Positions 47,862 to 59,985 of a stretch of DNA of 64,000 nt are shown here, in pieces. Numbering within the stretch: the stretch's first letter is position 1; each line of letters starts with the position of its first letter. The notes below the pieces were generated by a model. The model saw only the letters and a list, made by a program, of their open reading frames with translations, made no database searches and had not been told where the DNA came from. Origin of the DNA: Gigaspora rosea (taxonomy: Eukaryota; Glomeromycota; Glomeromycetes; Diversisporales; Gigasporaceae); contig QKWP01001071.1 in the NCBI GenBank assembly GCA_003550325.1, positions 105,307-169,306 of the forward strand, written 5' to 3'. The position numbers and the translations under genes were made by a program.

Positions 47862-48140
47862 TTGGATAAAACAACCACCAGAGTGTTTAACTTAGTAAAA
47901 TGATTCTAAATAGTTAAAATCATCCAAATTTAATTAAAAATACTAAGATTATTAAAAAATTTCTATTAGATGTTTAAATTTAATCAATTTTTAAACATGT
48001 AAAGTAATACAAATCCTTAATGATCTTAGGAGTATATAATTCAATTTTTACCAATTTTAGACACATTAGAATCATCTTATTAAGATGAACATTTTAGTAG
48101 TTGTTTCATCCAAATCAGATCATTGAATCAAAAGCTATTT
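47862..48140. repeat. Palindromic units of the GATC/GATTTTGGTA type
   Basis: Two units: one around 47862-47950, and one at about 48018-48135 with TTAGAATCATCTTATTAAGATGA at its centre. Same plan as the units at 21.2-22.2 and 33.4-34.6 kb, diverged in sequence. Confidence 0.5.
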
Positions 48141-48348
48141 GCTATCAAACCTTTAAGAAGCTTTAATAGATAATTTTAAATATACATAAATGTGAATATT
48201 GGAAATCATATTTTATAATCCATATTTAGTTAAAAATTAGTAACTATAATAAGGGTTTTTTTATTATTAACACCCTTAGAAGATTACTTTACCATGTAAT
48301 TGTAGATCAGTTATTAATTTAGAATTAATTTTCATGAAATTAACCCAA

Positions 48349-48877
48349 TGTTATAAAACGACTTTTAGTATTAGTTTCTTGAATGTATTTTCTAATATTA
48401 ATTTAGTTATATATTATTTTATTATATTATTATTTATATTACATTATTATTATTTTTATTATTAACTATATATGGCTTAGTTAGTAGTACAAGTAACATG
48501 GTTAACCATTTCTACCATTTCTACTATTTCTACTATTTCTACCATTTCTGCTATTTCGTACCATTGTAACGTATAGCTGTAAAAAGATATATAAACCCTA
48601 GTTTTCTCCCCTTCTACACATTAGACCCAGATTCCCCTCCTCCTCCCTCTAATGTCTAAACATAGTTATATCTCTTGCATAATATTATCTAAATAAATAA
48701 AATATATCTTTGATCAATAAATATACTCTTGTCATTCAATGAATATATACTGAACCACTCTAGTGAAGTAATATTCCACTTCCACACTGCTTCATATCTT
48801 CTCTGACCCTTACAAGATCCCTGTCGCTATGTGCTGTGTTGCAAGTACTATATTGAAGGCTATAGTCGCTTGTAACA
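48349..48877 (+). repeat. 5' LTR
   Basis: TGTTATAAAACG to CTTGTAACA, 529 bp, with TG...CA-type ends (TGTTA...TAACA). Contains a short TTTCTACCA minisatellite (about 48500-48550) and a TATATAAACC motif. Confidence 0.9.
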
Positions 48878-48880
48878 TTT

Positions 48881-48893
48881 TGGTGCCTTCCGG
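48881..48893 (+). other. Primer-binding-site candidate
   Basis: TGGTGCCTTCCGG begins three bases after the 5' LTR; TGG followed by a GC-rich stretch is the usual match to a tRNA 3' end. Which tRNA is not determined. Confidence 0.5.
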
Positions 48894-49012
48894 CGGAAAA
48901 CATTTAAAGCAGTTGGAACACTAGGACCTCTCTTCTCTCTTCTCTGCAAGGATATATCTTTGGTTACCTTTCCTCTTCCTCTCTTCTCTTGTAATTAAGT
49001 ATTTTTTTTGGT

Positions 49013-49145
49013 ATACCTGTCGAATTGAAAGAGATTCGTTCAGAAGGGCATACTTGAAGCCTCTTGCATTTGTTGCACAGGTATTTTCCTGTAGAATTGA
49101 AAAAGATTCATTCAGAAGGGCATACTTGAAGCCTCTGCTTTTGTA
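49013..49145 (+). repeat. 72-bp repeat in the retrotransposon leader
   Basis: CAGAAGGGCATACTTGAAGC occurs twice, 72 bp apart, in the untranslated leader between the 5' LTR and the gag-like region. Confidence 0.8.
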
Positions 49146-49274
49146 GCACTTGAATTAGTAATTTTAAAATCAGATTTGCATTTTATTTTCTTCTTTAACA
49201 ATATATAATAGAAACCCCAAACCTGTTTAACTTAAAATTTGGAACTGTAAAGTCTACTAACTATCTTTTTAGAC

Positions 49275-51180
49275 CTTTTTATGAATAGAGCTTATCAAAT
49301 CCATTTAGAACAAATTGAAGCACACGACGCCAACCATCCTTCTACTCTTGCTGTAGAAGTCCAACAAATTGTTAACCCAGACCTATCTTGTACAATTTGA
49401 TGTCCTCCTGTCACCTATTTTCGAGCTTTTCGCACTTTTTGGAATCGATACCAACAAGCATACCTTGCAACTAGCTATACTTAACAAACTATTGCCGCTT
49501 TTCATACTCTTAAAGAATATAACAATTATAATACTGCCAGAGCTGCTGCTAGAGACGTTGTTTTTAGCTGTCGCTATAATAATCCCAACTTTAACCACAC
49601 TGAAGATATTGCTGCCCTCTTTCGAGGATATACTCGGCACACTTTACGAACTATCTTACCTCTCAATTTTGAAGGAAACATTTTGATCTATATATCAAAG
49701 GCCCTACCCTAGCCACTCCTATTCAACCCGCACTAATAACTAATACCTTTAATAACCCCTCACCAGTACTACGCCCCCAGAACAATGACAACAATATTTT
49801 TACATTTAATCCTACTCCTGCCCCACGATCTATATATAACCTATTTCCAGAAGAATTAGACGACCCAGTTGAACCCTCCCATTCTCCTACTTTAGCCCCT
49901 TATGACGAAAATACTACTCATATTCAATTTCCTCCTCCACTTCAACTACTTCAATTACCTACTTCACCCATTAGTGAAATCCCTTTAAATAACCCACTTC
50001 AACGCACAACTACTCCTCCTCCAAATCGAGTTGCTCGACTTATCCAAAATTTTAATCCTTATACCTATTTTCAATGCACACCTCAACCTACAACTACTCC
50101 TCAACCACCCATAGTTAACGAATTCTATCCTGAAAACCAATTTGTACCTAATACTTCACCTTTACATACTCCTCCTCTTCAACGTCAACGCCAAACACTT
50201 GAACCCCAACCAGAGTTTGTCCAACCTCAATTTATTGAAGCTTACCCAGACCAAGGAATTCTAGAGCTAGTACTTCCCGAAGAAGAAATAAATTTAAGAA
50301 GAGAAAACTTTAAAAAAATAAATTTATTGGGACTATTAGAAGAATTAGAAGGAATACAAGAAGAAATAAATTATCAAGCTCAAGAACCAGAAGAAGAAGC
50401 ACACTCAGAACCTGAATTAGAAGCAACTATAAAAGAACCAGAAGCTGAAAGAAACATGGCTGAAGAAGCTTTAACTACCGCTGCTGAAGCAATGACTACT
50501 CTTGCCAATGCTCTTGGACGAGGTGGTGAAAAATCACTCCTTAAAATTGACTTTTATCGAGGTGACAGAACCCAAGACCCTGTAATATAGCTAGAAGAAT
50601 TCGAAAGAGCCACTAAGGCTAACCACTGGAGTCCTGCTCGACAATTAGAACTCGCCTGTGCTTACATGAAGGATAATGCTCAAGAATGGCTTGCAAGTCT
50701 TGAAAATGCCCCTACTATTTTTGGCATCGTCAACATGACCGAGAAGTTGATGGCGTACATGTCTATAGTTTCTCCCATCTCTTTAGAGAAAAGTTTAGTA
50801 CCACTAAACAAAAAGCAACTTGGCAAAAACAATTATTCGAAATTAAACAAGGCGAGATACAGTTGATACCTATATTAGCCGTTTTAAACGTCTCAAAGGA
50901 CGAGTGGATCCCACTGGTGCTTTTCCTGAACCCGTTATGATCCAGTTCTTTATTCAGGGACTACGACCTGAATACGCCATGAATGTCCAAGCTGCCGAAC
51001 CTCCTGAATTGGATGATGCTATCACTGAAGCAAGAAATGGGAAACTGGTCGAATAATGGCCTCTGCACATAATACCAATGATGCCAACCAAGCCATTGAA
51101 CGTCTTACCGAACAAATTGCCAAGCTTAGCATAAATCTTGTTGAAAAACAAGCTGCTCCTCCTACTCCTACTCCTGCCTA
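49275..51180 (+). mobile_element. gag-like region of the LTR element
   Basis: Proline/glutamine/glutamate-rich reading stretches followed by a helical part resembling retrotransposon gag (an LKIDFYRGDRTQDP segment, then an EWLASLENAP segment). Broken. Assigned by position between leader and RT and by composition. Confidence 0.6.
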
Positions 51181-52420
51181 CTATACTGACCAAAGTAAGG
51201 TACGACGAATGTTGGATAACAAGTTAATAAAAGAGTCCTCTAGCCCTTGGGCCTCTCCTGTTGTATTGGTAACAAAGAAAAATGGAAAGAAAAGATTTTT
51301 TGTAAATTATAGAAAACTTAATGCTGTTACCAAAAAGGACCAATACCCTCTACCCTGAATAGATGAAATGCTTGACTCACTTGCTGGAGCTACCTATTTT
51401 TCTACCCTTGACCTCATGATTGGATACTGGCAAGTAAAAGTACATCCAGAAGATAGAGAGAAAACTGCTTTCATTACTAGATATGGAACCTACGAGTTCA
51501 ATGTCATGCACTTTGGATTATATAATGCCCCTGCTACCTTCCAACGCCTTAAGAATAAAGTTTACAAAGGCATAGCTTATAAATATGTAGTAGTATACCT
51601 GGATGATACCAATGTCTTCTCACGAACATTTGATGACCATATTAAACATCTAAAAGAAGTATTTACCAGGATACGTGAAGCAGGATTGAAGTTAAACATA
51701 GAGAAATATAATTTTTGGATAAAACGCCTACCTTCCTAAGACATATAATAGAAGAACAAGGAATCTCTCCAGACCCAGACAAGATAATTGCTGTTCAGAA
51801 AATTCAACCTTCCAAAGTGTTACCCAGCTACACTCATTCTTAGGTCTTGCTGGATATTACCGACGGTTTATAAAACACTTCTCCTCTATTGCCTATCCTC
51901 TCAACCAAGTACTACATAAGGACAATACTTATGAATGGAATGACCAATGTCAAAAAGCCTTTGATGAACTCAAGCACTGACTTACTACTGCCCCTATTCT
52001 AATATACTCTGACTACAAAAGAGAATTCATTCTAGCCACTGATGCTTCCTACACTGAATTTGGAGCCATCCTAAGTCAAATATCGGATGATAAAAAGGAA
52101 CACCCAATTGCTTATGCTAGTAAAAGTCTAAAAAGAGAAGAAATGAACTATGGAGCAACTGAATTAGAATGTGCTGCCATAGTATGGGCCATTGAACATT
52201 TTCACAAATATTTTGGTACAAGTCACTTCACATTGGTTACCGACCACTCTGCTCCCAAATGGTTAAAATCTTCACAACCAAAAGGACGTTTAGGCTGATG
52301 GATAATGAAACTCCAACCTTACCATTTTACTATCATACATAACCTGGAAGAATCCATTCAAATGTTGATGCCCTCTCTCGATTACCGACCCAGACACACT
52401 CCTCTACTACTGCTGTTACA
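51180..52420 (+). mobile_element. Reverse transcriptase-RNase H region of the LTR element
   Basis: Gypsy-type RT signatures are visible (SPWASPVVLVTKKNGKKRFF, then VVVYLDD), followed by RNase H-type sequence (LATDASYTEFGAILSQ, TLVTDHSA). Broken. Confidence 0.8.
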
Positions 52421-52425
52421 TAAAT

Positions 52426-53706
52426 TTGGACCAATACCAAAATTTAATAAAATATCTAGAAACAGACACACTCCCCTCTAATTTAACGGACAATAAAAAA
52501 CGGACAATTATTAATCAATCTAGATATTATAAAGTAAAAGACAAATTATTATATAAAAAGAATCGAAAAGACCCAGACAAACCTATTAGAGTAATCAAAT
52601 GGAATGAAGTTGAACCAATTTTGTACATGATGCATAGTCATCCTACCGCTGGACATTTAGGAACTGATGCTATGTATTATAAAATATCTGAATGCTACTA
52701 TTGGGACCAAATGTACAAAGATGTTCAAAATTATGTTCACTCATGTGAAGTTTGCCAAAAACGAGGCAAAAGTAAAAGAAAAGAACCTCTCCACCCCATT
52801 CAAGTTGGAAGAGCCTTTGAACGAATAGGCATAGATCTAGTAGGACCCCTACCCATAACTAACCGCAACAATCGGTATATTATTGTTGCCACTGACTACC
52901 TTACCCGCTGGCCTGAAGCTAAAGCTGTACCAGATGCAGGTGCAGAAACTCTAGCAAAATTCATTTTTGAAGAAATTGTTTGTAGACATGGAGTCCCCAA
53001 GATTATTCTTTCTGATAATGGAAAGAATTTCACTAGTGAAGTTGTTAGAATATTGTGTGAAAAGTTTTTGATAAAACACATATTCTCCTCACCTTATCAC
53101 CCCCAGACCAATGGAATGGTTGAAAGATTAAATAGAACACTTTGCAATTCTCTTGCAAAAGTTACAGAAAATATTGAAGATTGGGACCTGAACATATCTG
53201 CTGTACTGTTTGCATATAGAACCAAAAGACATACAACCACTGGATATACCCCTTTCCACTTAGTATATGGTAGACAAGCTATTCTACCCATTGAAACTGT
53301 TATCCCCATAGACCCAGTTGACTCAGATGAAGAAATATCACTAGAAAACAGCATATTACAAAGAGCCTTTGAATTAATAGATGAATTACCATACCAACAT
53401 AATGCTGCCAGAGAGAATACAATTAAATCCCAAAAGAAACAGAAAGTTAGATTTGACTCCAGAATACAAAAAGAAGAATTTGAAATTGGTGACAAAGTTT
53501 GGGTACAAAGAAAAGACATAGAAGCCTCTCGCTCTGCAAAATTTGAAGAGAAAAGAATAGGACCATTTATTGTTAAGGAAAAATTGAATAATGGCACCTA
53601 TAAACTGTGTATAATGGATAGAAAAACATTGAAGCAGTACTACAATAGTGATCGTCTTGTCAAGTACTACGAGAAACAAGATTGGCAACCTATGATTGTC
53701 ATTTAG
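52426..53706 (+). mobile_element. Integrase region of the LTR element
   Basis: A long stretch with the usual retroviral-type integrase order: an N-terminal H-H-C-C zinc-binding segment ending in CEVCQKRGKSKRKEPLHP, a catalytic core (IGIDLVGPLP, LSDNGKNFTS, HPQTNGMVERLNRTL) and a C-terminal part with FEIGDKVWVQRKD. The best-preserved part of the element. It sits downstream of RT, which places the element in Ty3/gypsy rather than Ty1/copia. Confidence 0.85.
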
Positions 53707-54120
53707 AATTTCCGAAGAGAAATTCTTAAAACAGATGGAAACACAGCCTTAACCCCTTAATTTATAGTGTACAACAAACATTTTTTTTAGAATCTAAGTT
53801 TACCCCACTTTTGTCCAAAATTTGAACCCTTTTTGTTAAAAATAGAAACTTTAGAATATATAGAAAATCAGATTTTTATATTCGTGGAATGTTTACTACT
53901 AAGTAAAGTCGATCAATATTGACCTGTTCGAGCTGAATTTTGACTGTATACCCATCGGAAGATTCCGCATCTTTTCTACTAAGCTTATCTTAGTACAAAA
54001 ACACCTCTAGAACGCGCAAATCGACTTGACGGCATTTTTGATATACAAGAAGATTTTTGGTCACATGATCTACGTTACGAATTTTTGATCACATGATAGC
54101 CACTACGAACGTAATGAACA

Positions 54121-54873
54121 TTGCGAAACAATTATCTAGTCTTATTTTTATTTACCATGTACAACAATATTTTTATTATTAGATTAGCCACCCTTATTCC
54201 AATATTACAATTTCTAAAAATATTTCCCCTTTTTCTTTTTCTCTCAAAGAACAAAACTTTAATTTTCTTTATGGAAACTTTAACACTCCAACCTCAAACC
54301 TTATTTAACCTTGCTGAATTTATTAAGCATTGGAATTTAGACCCCTTATCACAAAATCATAGTTTAGGTATTACTTTAAATAATGTTATTATAACTAATG
54401 GAAATGAAATTTTGCTCTCGCTACAATTTCCTACAGAAAATGAAACCCAGATCCAGAATGATCCTTCACGTGAACCAAATCTTGAGAATTATATTCACCT
54501 GATGGAACCTACTCAAGAAAATTTAGAATTAGAACCAGAAGATAATGCAATTGACCCTCTATTAGAGACAATCGAGGAAAATACAATAATCCTCTCTGAA
54601 CCAGAAAATGAAAAAGAACCAAAGAGGACCACCTTAAACAAAATAATTGATGATTTAACTGAGACAAGGGATAGAACATACATCCGAAGAGATCCTTTAA
54701 CTGGAAATACTGACTCAGAAAAGTTACAAGGTATACTTACTCGACTCAGAATAGAAAGCTGTGGAAAACATAGAGAACTCCAAGTTAAAATCCTTGAAGC
54801 CTGTTATTATCTTGAACAACTAAAGATAAATAACAAAACCAAGAAAAAGACCCAAAAGTTATGGAACACTTAA
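54121..54873 (+). mobile_element. Extra open frame after integrase, unknown
   Basis: Open for 250 codons between integrase and the 3' LTR. The first 50 or so residues are hydrophobic and AT-driven; a later Met (near residue 51, METLTLQPQ) is a more natural start. The rest is acidic in the middle (EPEDN, ENEKEPKRT) and charged/helical at the end. No transmembrane or recognised viral domain after the first 50 residues. Additional frames here are known in several plant and fungal gypsy lineages; the function of this one is unknown. Confidence 0.55.
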
Positions 54874-55067
54874 AAAGAAAGCTTAGGATCTCGACGAGCT
54901 TCACGAGTATAGAAATGTGCCAACTGAATTTTCCAACTACTCCAAATTTGTGGATTGACTATTCTCTACTCCACTACCGACATAACTTATACTAACTTGG
55001 AAGAGTTAAGTGAAGAAAAGTTCTCTACGCTCTTGGATGAAGTTAGAATTCGCAGTGCTCATTCTTA

Positions 55068-55080
55068 AAGGGGACGGAAA
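55068..55080 (+). other. Polypurine tract candidate
   Basis: AAGGGGACGGAAA abuts the start of the 3' LTR, the normal position for the plus-strand primer. Confidence 0.6.
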
Positions 55081-55652
55081 TGTTATAGAACGACTTTTAG
55101 CATTAGTTTCTTGAATGTATTTTCTAATATTAATTTAGTTATATATTATTTATTATATTATTATTTTATATTACATTATTGTTATTTTTATTATTAACTA
55201 TATATGGCTTAGTTAGTAGTATGAGTAACATGGTTAACCATTTCTACCATTTCTACCATTTCTACCATTTCTACCATTTTTACCATTTTTACCATTTCTA
55301 CCATTTCTACCATTTCTACCATTTCTGCCATTTCGTACCATTGTAACGTATAGCTGTAAAAAGATATATAAACCCTAGTTTTCTCCCCTTCTACACATTA
55401 GACCCAGATTCTCTCCTCCTCCCTCTAACGCCTAAACATAGTTATATCTCTTGCATAATATTATCTAAATAAATAAAATATATCTTTGATCAATAAATAT
55501 ACTCTTGTCATTTAATGATATATACTGAACCGCTCTAGTAAAGTAATATTCTACTTCCACACCGCTTCATATCTTCTCTGACCCTTACAAGATCCCTGTC
55601 GCTGTGTGCTGTGTTGCAAGTACTATATTGAATGCTATAGTCGCTTGTAACA
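55081..55652 (+). repeat. 3' LTR
   Basis: TGTTATAGAACG to CTTGTAACA, 572 bp. Longer than the 5' LTR mainly because the TTTCTACCA minisatellite (about 55235-55338) has more units. Confidence 0.9.
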
Positions 55653-55937
55653 CCGATTCTTGTATAACTCATATATGAATTATAAGATCTTTCCTTACTT
55701 TAGAAAATGCGCTAACCATTTATACAGATTTGGGTAAGATTTTCAAAACTAATTTTATATTGCATATTTGCATATTTTAATATGCGTATTTGCAATTGCA
55801 TACTGCAATTTGCAAATATGCATATGCTCCGCAACTTATAGTTTTAATTATTACCAACTATGCGTTAGCACAGTATTTATTTAAGCTTCCAACATTTTGA
55901 ATTGCTTCAACATAAATTTATATATAAATTTTGAAGA

Positions 55938-56730
55938 GTGTAGCGACTTAGGTTAGTGGTTGAGTTGTCACCCCCAAGCGGCAGGTTGTGTGTTCGAATC
56001 CCACTTGGCGCTGGTTTTGGAAAATTATACCTGTGTAACTGTGACTGATCTTTGTCGATAGGTTGGGTTATGCAAAGACCTGTAACCTGGATCACACTGT
56101 TGAAATGGGAGATTCTAGAAATAGTATCGTGTAATGCCTAGGAACCTGAAGATCGGATCGGGACTCGTTTGGCAGGACCCGAGTAAAGAATAGCCGGACT
56201 TTCAACGGTAATACAGAACAGAATCAGATTAGGTAACAGAACCGGGAAACTGAAACATTAGGGCTTTCAGGTATAGGTTCTAACCAACCAAGCTGCCAGA
56301 GTCGTACCAGAGAAAAAGGCCATATGTTATAGAAGTATGACCAAAGAAAAGAAGACCGTAAGGCACATAAAGCCAGGCTAACTAATTCTTCTGAGCAAAT
56401 AAATTGGGAGTTAAGGAACTACTGTGGGTATAGCCTATGAAAATGAAGGGGTAAGGTGCCGGGGTCTGTGTGAACTTTACAAGGGCAGGTTAACAGTGCA
56501 GTTTAATGGTTCGGCCTGACTGTTAGTATACAGATAAAGCTGTAGCAGATGTGATCTATAATATTAGAGGTATTAAAGACAGTAATATGGGACCTGCACT
56601 TCTGAGCATTTCTGGACTAGACAGTATGCAGGTTACGCATATACGGGAGTTATAGTTGGCTTAAAGCGTATATGATCTGACACATATCTAAATCTCTATC
56701 CAACCAGTAGAATATGCAAAAAAAAAAAAT
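55938..56730 (+). mobile_element. SINE-like unit with tRNA-related head
   Basis: A GC-richer stretch of about 790 bp, distinct from everything around it. It starts with a tRNA-like head holding A- and B-box motifs and ends in a run of twelve A (about 56719-56730). The body has no long frame. The parts fit a long tRNA-derived SINE or a tRNA-headed retroposon; no flanking duplication was found, so the boundaries are approximate. Confidence 0.5.
55942..56012 (+). ncRNA. tRNA-like head with pol III boxes
   Basis: A-box TAGGTTAGTGG (55949-55959) and B-box GTTCGAATCCC (55992-56002) at tRNA-like spacing. AGCG...CGCT can close an acceptor-like stem and a 4-of-5 T stem is visible. The anticodon arm does not fold to a normal 7-base loop, so this is a tRNA relic, not a working tRNA gene. 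Confidence 0.55.
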
Positions 56731-58136
56731 TGAGCAATTGCAAAATTTATTTTTTTTCAAATCGAATTGTTTGCCGGGTAGATAGATTGATAATCACTGA
56801 TCGTCAAAGACCATTTTGAAAGAATTTACAAGAAGCCTATAATGAATATGTTACTAGCTATTTGTGTTTGTATGAGTTGCGCAATTACAGATAAATTAAA
56901 ATTTATGTTCACGTACATACAGCGGTGCAACAAAATCAACATCATGGGAAAATATACTAAAATCAGACTGACCTTCTATCAACTTCTGAAACCAGTAATT
57001 ATGAAAAAATCATGAAATCATCAGCTTGAGGCATAGCTAAGTATAACAGTATATATACAAATATAATATGTAGCTGCATGACGCATCGCACTAAACCAAG
57101 AACGGATAATAAACTAATAATTGCCAGGATTAAGTTTAATTTGATCAAATTTGAAATTACACTTTTGGGAGCTATTTCGCATTTATATAGAAATTCTAAT
57201 TTAGAAATTTTGCATCGATTTGAAATTTAGTAGGACACTTGATAAATTTGTGATCATTGATAATTATTTTTCGGTAATTAAAAAAAAATTTTTTTTTAAA
57301 AAATTGGTCAGCAAATTATGCAAAGCAAAAAACTAACTTTGCATGACCTTAACGAAAATTTACTGTAATTTCAATGTTATCAGGAAATTAGTCATGCATG
57401 ACGGAGTGTATGGTTTGCTGCCATCTAGATGGTGAGTTCGCAAAATCTTGCATTTGATTGGGCATTAAAAACCTATGATTTTACATATCAATGTGCTGTG
57501 CTGATATAACATACTTCTACTGTTCGTGTATGAGCATACCGGTGGTTTATGCTCAATTTTGTCTACTTTTAGTTATATTATTATTTTTATTGTTATGTAT
57601 TTCTTATTTTGGCATAGTTTGTGGCATAGTAGGGTGGTTGAATCTCCAAGCAATCTTCAAACAGGACAAATCTTCAAACAAGTGATTGAATCTCCAAACA
57701 AGTGATTAAAGCTCCCAATCGAACTAAAAATAGATAAGGGTTTAGTTTTAGCTTATGGAGGAAAAACAAGTTAACGGTTATGGTTGTTGATAGTATTAGG
57801 ATTTCTGTAAAAATTCTATATATTGATTCATATTAATAAAGATGGCCATTATACCCATATGTGTTAGTTTATCGTTTTAAATTATTTAACCTTAATCACA
57901 ATTTGTTTACATCAAACTAAATTGGCTTAATTTCATCAAGCTCTCCTTTCCCAACTGATTGTAACACCAGATTTGGTAGTTGTGTTATCTGAGAACGTAA
58001 TACGTAATATGTATCATAGTAGATCGAAATCAGGTAAAATATTCTCTAACATTATTGGACTGCCTTAAGATTCAAATTGTATTTATTGTGATCTATTTTG
58101 ATTTTATTGTTTTTACTTAATATTTTATTTAGTGGT
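56731..58136. other. No gene accepted; one dispersed fragment
   Basis: 57400-57490 pairs with 47515-47600 (GTGTATGGTTTGCTGCCATC). A 64-codon hydrophobic frame at 57491-57685 follows it, but the flanking sequence is repeat and there is no family match, so I do not call it. Confidence 0.4.
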
Positions 58137-59985
58137 ATCAACTCACCAAAAATTACTTCACAGGCAACTTAGTTCGCAGAGAATTTAATTACAAATAAGG
58201 TTATTTTAAAGTCAATTTATTCACAAATAATTTTGTTTCATTGGCAGTTATATCAATGTTATTAAATTTTACAGACAAATAATCTAGTCATTGTCGTTAG
58301 AGTAGAGATGGGAAAAATGCGCATTTTATAATAAAATGCGCATGAATGCACATGATATCACATGATAAAAAATTTTTTTAATTTTTATCTTTATTATTGA
58401 TAATATATTTAAATAAAGATACTACATATTGAAACTAAAATCAGATTTTGCCTATATATATGAATTTTTACAAATTAGCTAATTGTAAACTTCATCGTTG
58501 TTTATCTTATAATTTGACACCTGAATCGTGGCTCTGCCACAGGAGCTTTGATAAAACTTTAGAATCTTAGATAAAATCTGTTATTCACATTATATAATAT
58601 TCATAAATATGCTGAGTTAATTTGCAGTGAATCATCACAAAAAAATTCTGTTACTGAACTTGAACATACTATTCTATTAACTACAGTATATGGTTAAATT
58701 GTTAGTTTGCATTAAAATTATGTTATTATAAAATTCTGCCACAGAATTCACACTCTATTTCAGTATGGTTGAGCCAGTTTTATTAGAATTATTGTGATTT
58801 TTATCATGAATTTTTACAAAAAAATTCTATTACAAAATTTGTTCACTATACCAGTAATTGCAATATATAGTGAGTTAATTTGAATTAGTATAAGCTAACT
58901 ATAAAAAGTTTGTTACAAAGCTCATTACTCCAATAATAGATAGTATGCAGCTTAGTTTTATTGGTGAATGCCAATTTTTAAAATGTGTTGCAAAGAGAAA
59001 CCTTATATTGCTATATTAATTTTAGCTTATTGATAACCTTTTGAACATATTCATAATTTTATTGGTTGGTAGATCGACATAATCTACGAGTCACTGAGAA
59101 AATTAGTTGATTAACAGATAATCTGGACAGCAAAAATTCTGGCCAAAAATTCTAGAAATCAATCATCTAAATAATTGGTTGAATGCAACATTTTTTGATA
59201 TTCACTAATATATTCACTATTTTTTTATTAATCATATGTTTTATCTATAGCAGAGCATTTGTCATTTCTTGCACTTATTCTTGCACTTGCACTTATTCTT
59301 GAATTGAGACCATTATACAAAATGTTTTCAAATTCATGAACTTTTTTAACCCAAAATAGTTTGCAAATATTAGGCAATCAAACAACAAAAGTAAATTTGG
59401 AAAATTCATGTTCACGATTTTGTGTTGTTTAAGGGTATTAATAAGGGCATTAAAAGATGATATAATAATTACTCAAATGTTATAATAATTACTCAACCAT
59501 GATAATAGTCATAATCATCTTACGTATTTCTGATAGTTTTCCTACATTAAGGACACATTTTTCAGATACGACCATTCAAAATGTTAAAGTGAACAGACCA
59601 GAATTGAAGTATATAGATAGTTTAGAATGTTAATTATACTTATTTTATATTTAATTTTTTTATATAAAATTTTGATGGGATAAGATGCGCATGATTCAGA
59701 AACATGCGCATTAATGCGCATTCATGCACATGATTGAGGAACATACGCACGCATGAAACCTTCTCTACGTTAGAGTTAAGTTTAAATTTACTGTAAATTC
59801 TCAAAATATCGGGCATGGTGTTGTTTCGAAAATTTACAGTAAAGCTGGTGTAATTTATGAAGAAATCATTGGCTAAATATATTGTCAACAAAATGAATTC
59901 GTCTATGAATTAACCTTCTGTAGAATAATCTTGTCTGTAAATTAATTGAACTAAGTTGTCTCTAAAGTGATTGTTAGTGATTTAA
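58137..59985. mobile_element. Old foldback (ACTGACAA-like) split by a hAT element
   Basis: 58137-58302 and 59776-59985 together resemble a diverged ACTGACAA-family foldback: AAAAATTACTTCACAGGCAA on the left mirrors AAAGTGATTGTTAGTGATTT on the right. The hAT at 58303-59767 landed near its loop. Confidence 0.5.
58303..59767. mobile_element. hAT element, non-autonomous, 1.46 kb
   Basis: Ends TAGAGATGG and TAGAGAAGG (reverse complement), exact 8-bp duplication CGTTAGAG at 58295-58302 and 59768-59775. Subterminal ATGCGCAT motifs at both ends are likely transposase-binding repeats. The interior shares a 450-bp block with 16220-16690. No transposase. Confidence 0.85.

Larger units (their letters stand above)
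48349..55652 (+). mobile_element. Ty3/gypsy-type LTR retrotransposon, broken
   Basis: A 7.3-kb element with two LTRs, a tRNA-primer-type site after the 5' LTR, gag-like and pol regions in the gypsy order (RT-RNase H before integrase), an extra open frame after pol and a purine-rich tract before the 3' LTR. The flanks do not give a clear duplication. The LTRs differ at roughly 3-4 percent of aligned bases by eye, apart from a repeat tract of different length, suggesting a fairly recent, not ancient, insertion. The gag-pol part carries several breaks; I would not expect it to be active. Confidence 0.85.

Noticed and set aside
55942-56012. Functional tRNA gene
   Set aside because: A and B boxes and parts of the stems are present, but the anticodon arm has no normal 7-base loop and the unit is followed by a repeat-like body with an A tail. 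Kept as a tRNA-derived head.
57491-57685. Small cysteine-rich membrane protein
   Set aside because: Composition is T-rich and hydrophobic, it adjoins a dispersed repeat fragment and no homologue is recognised.
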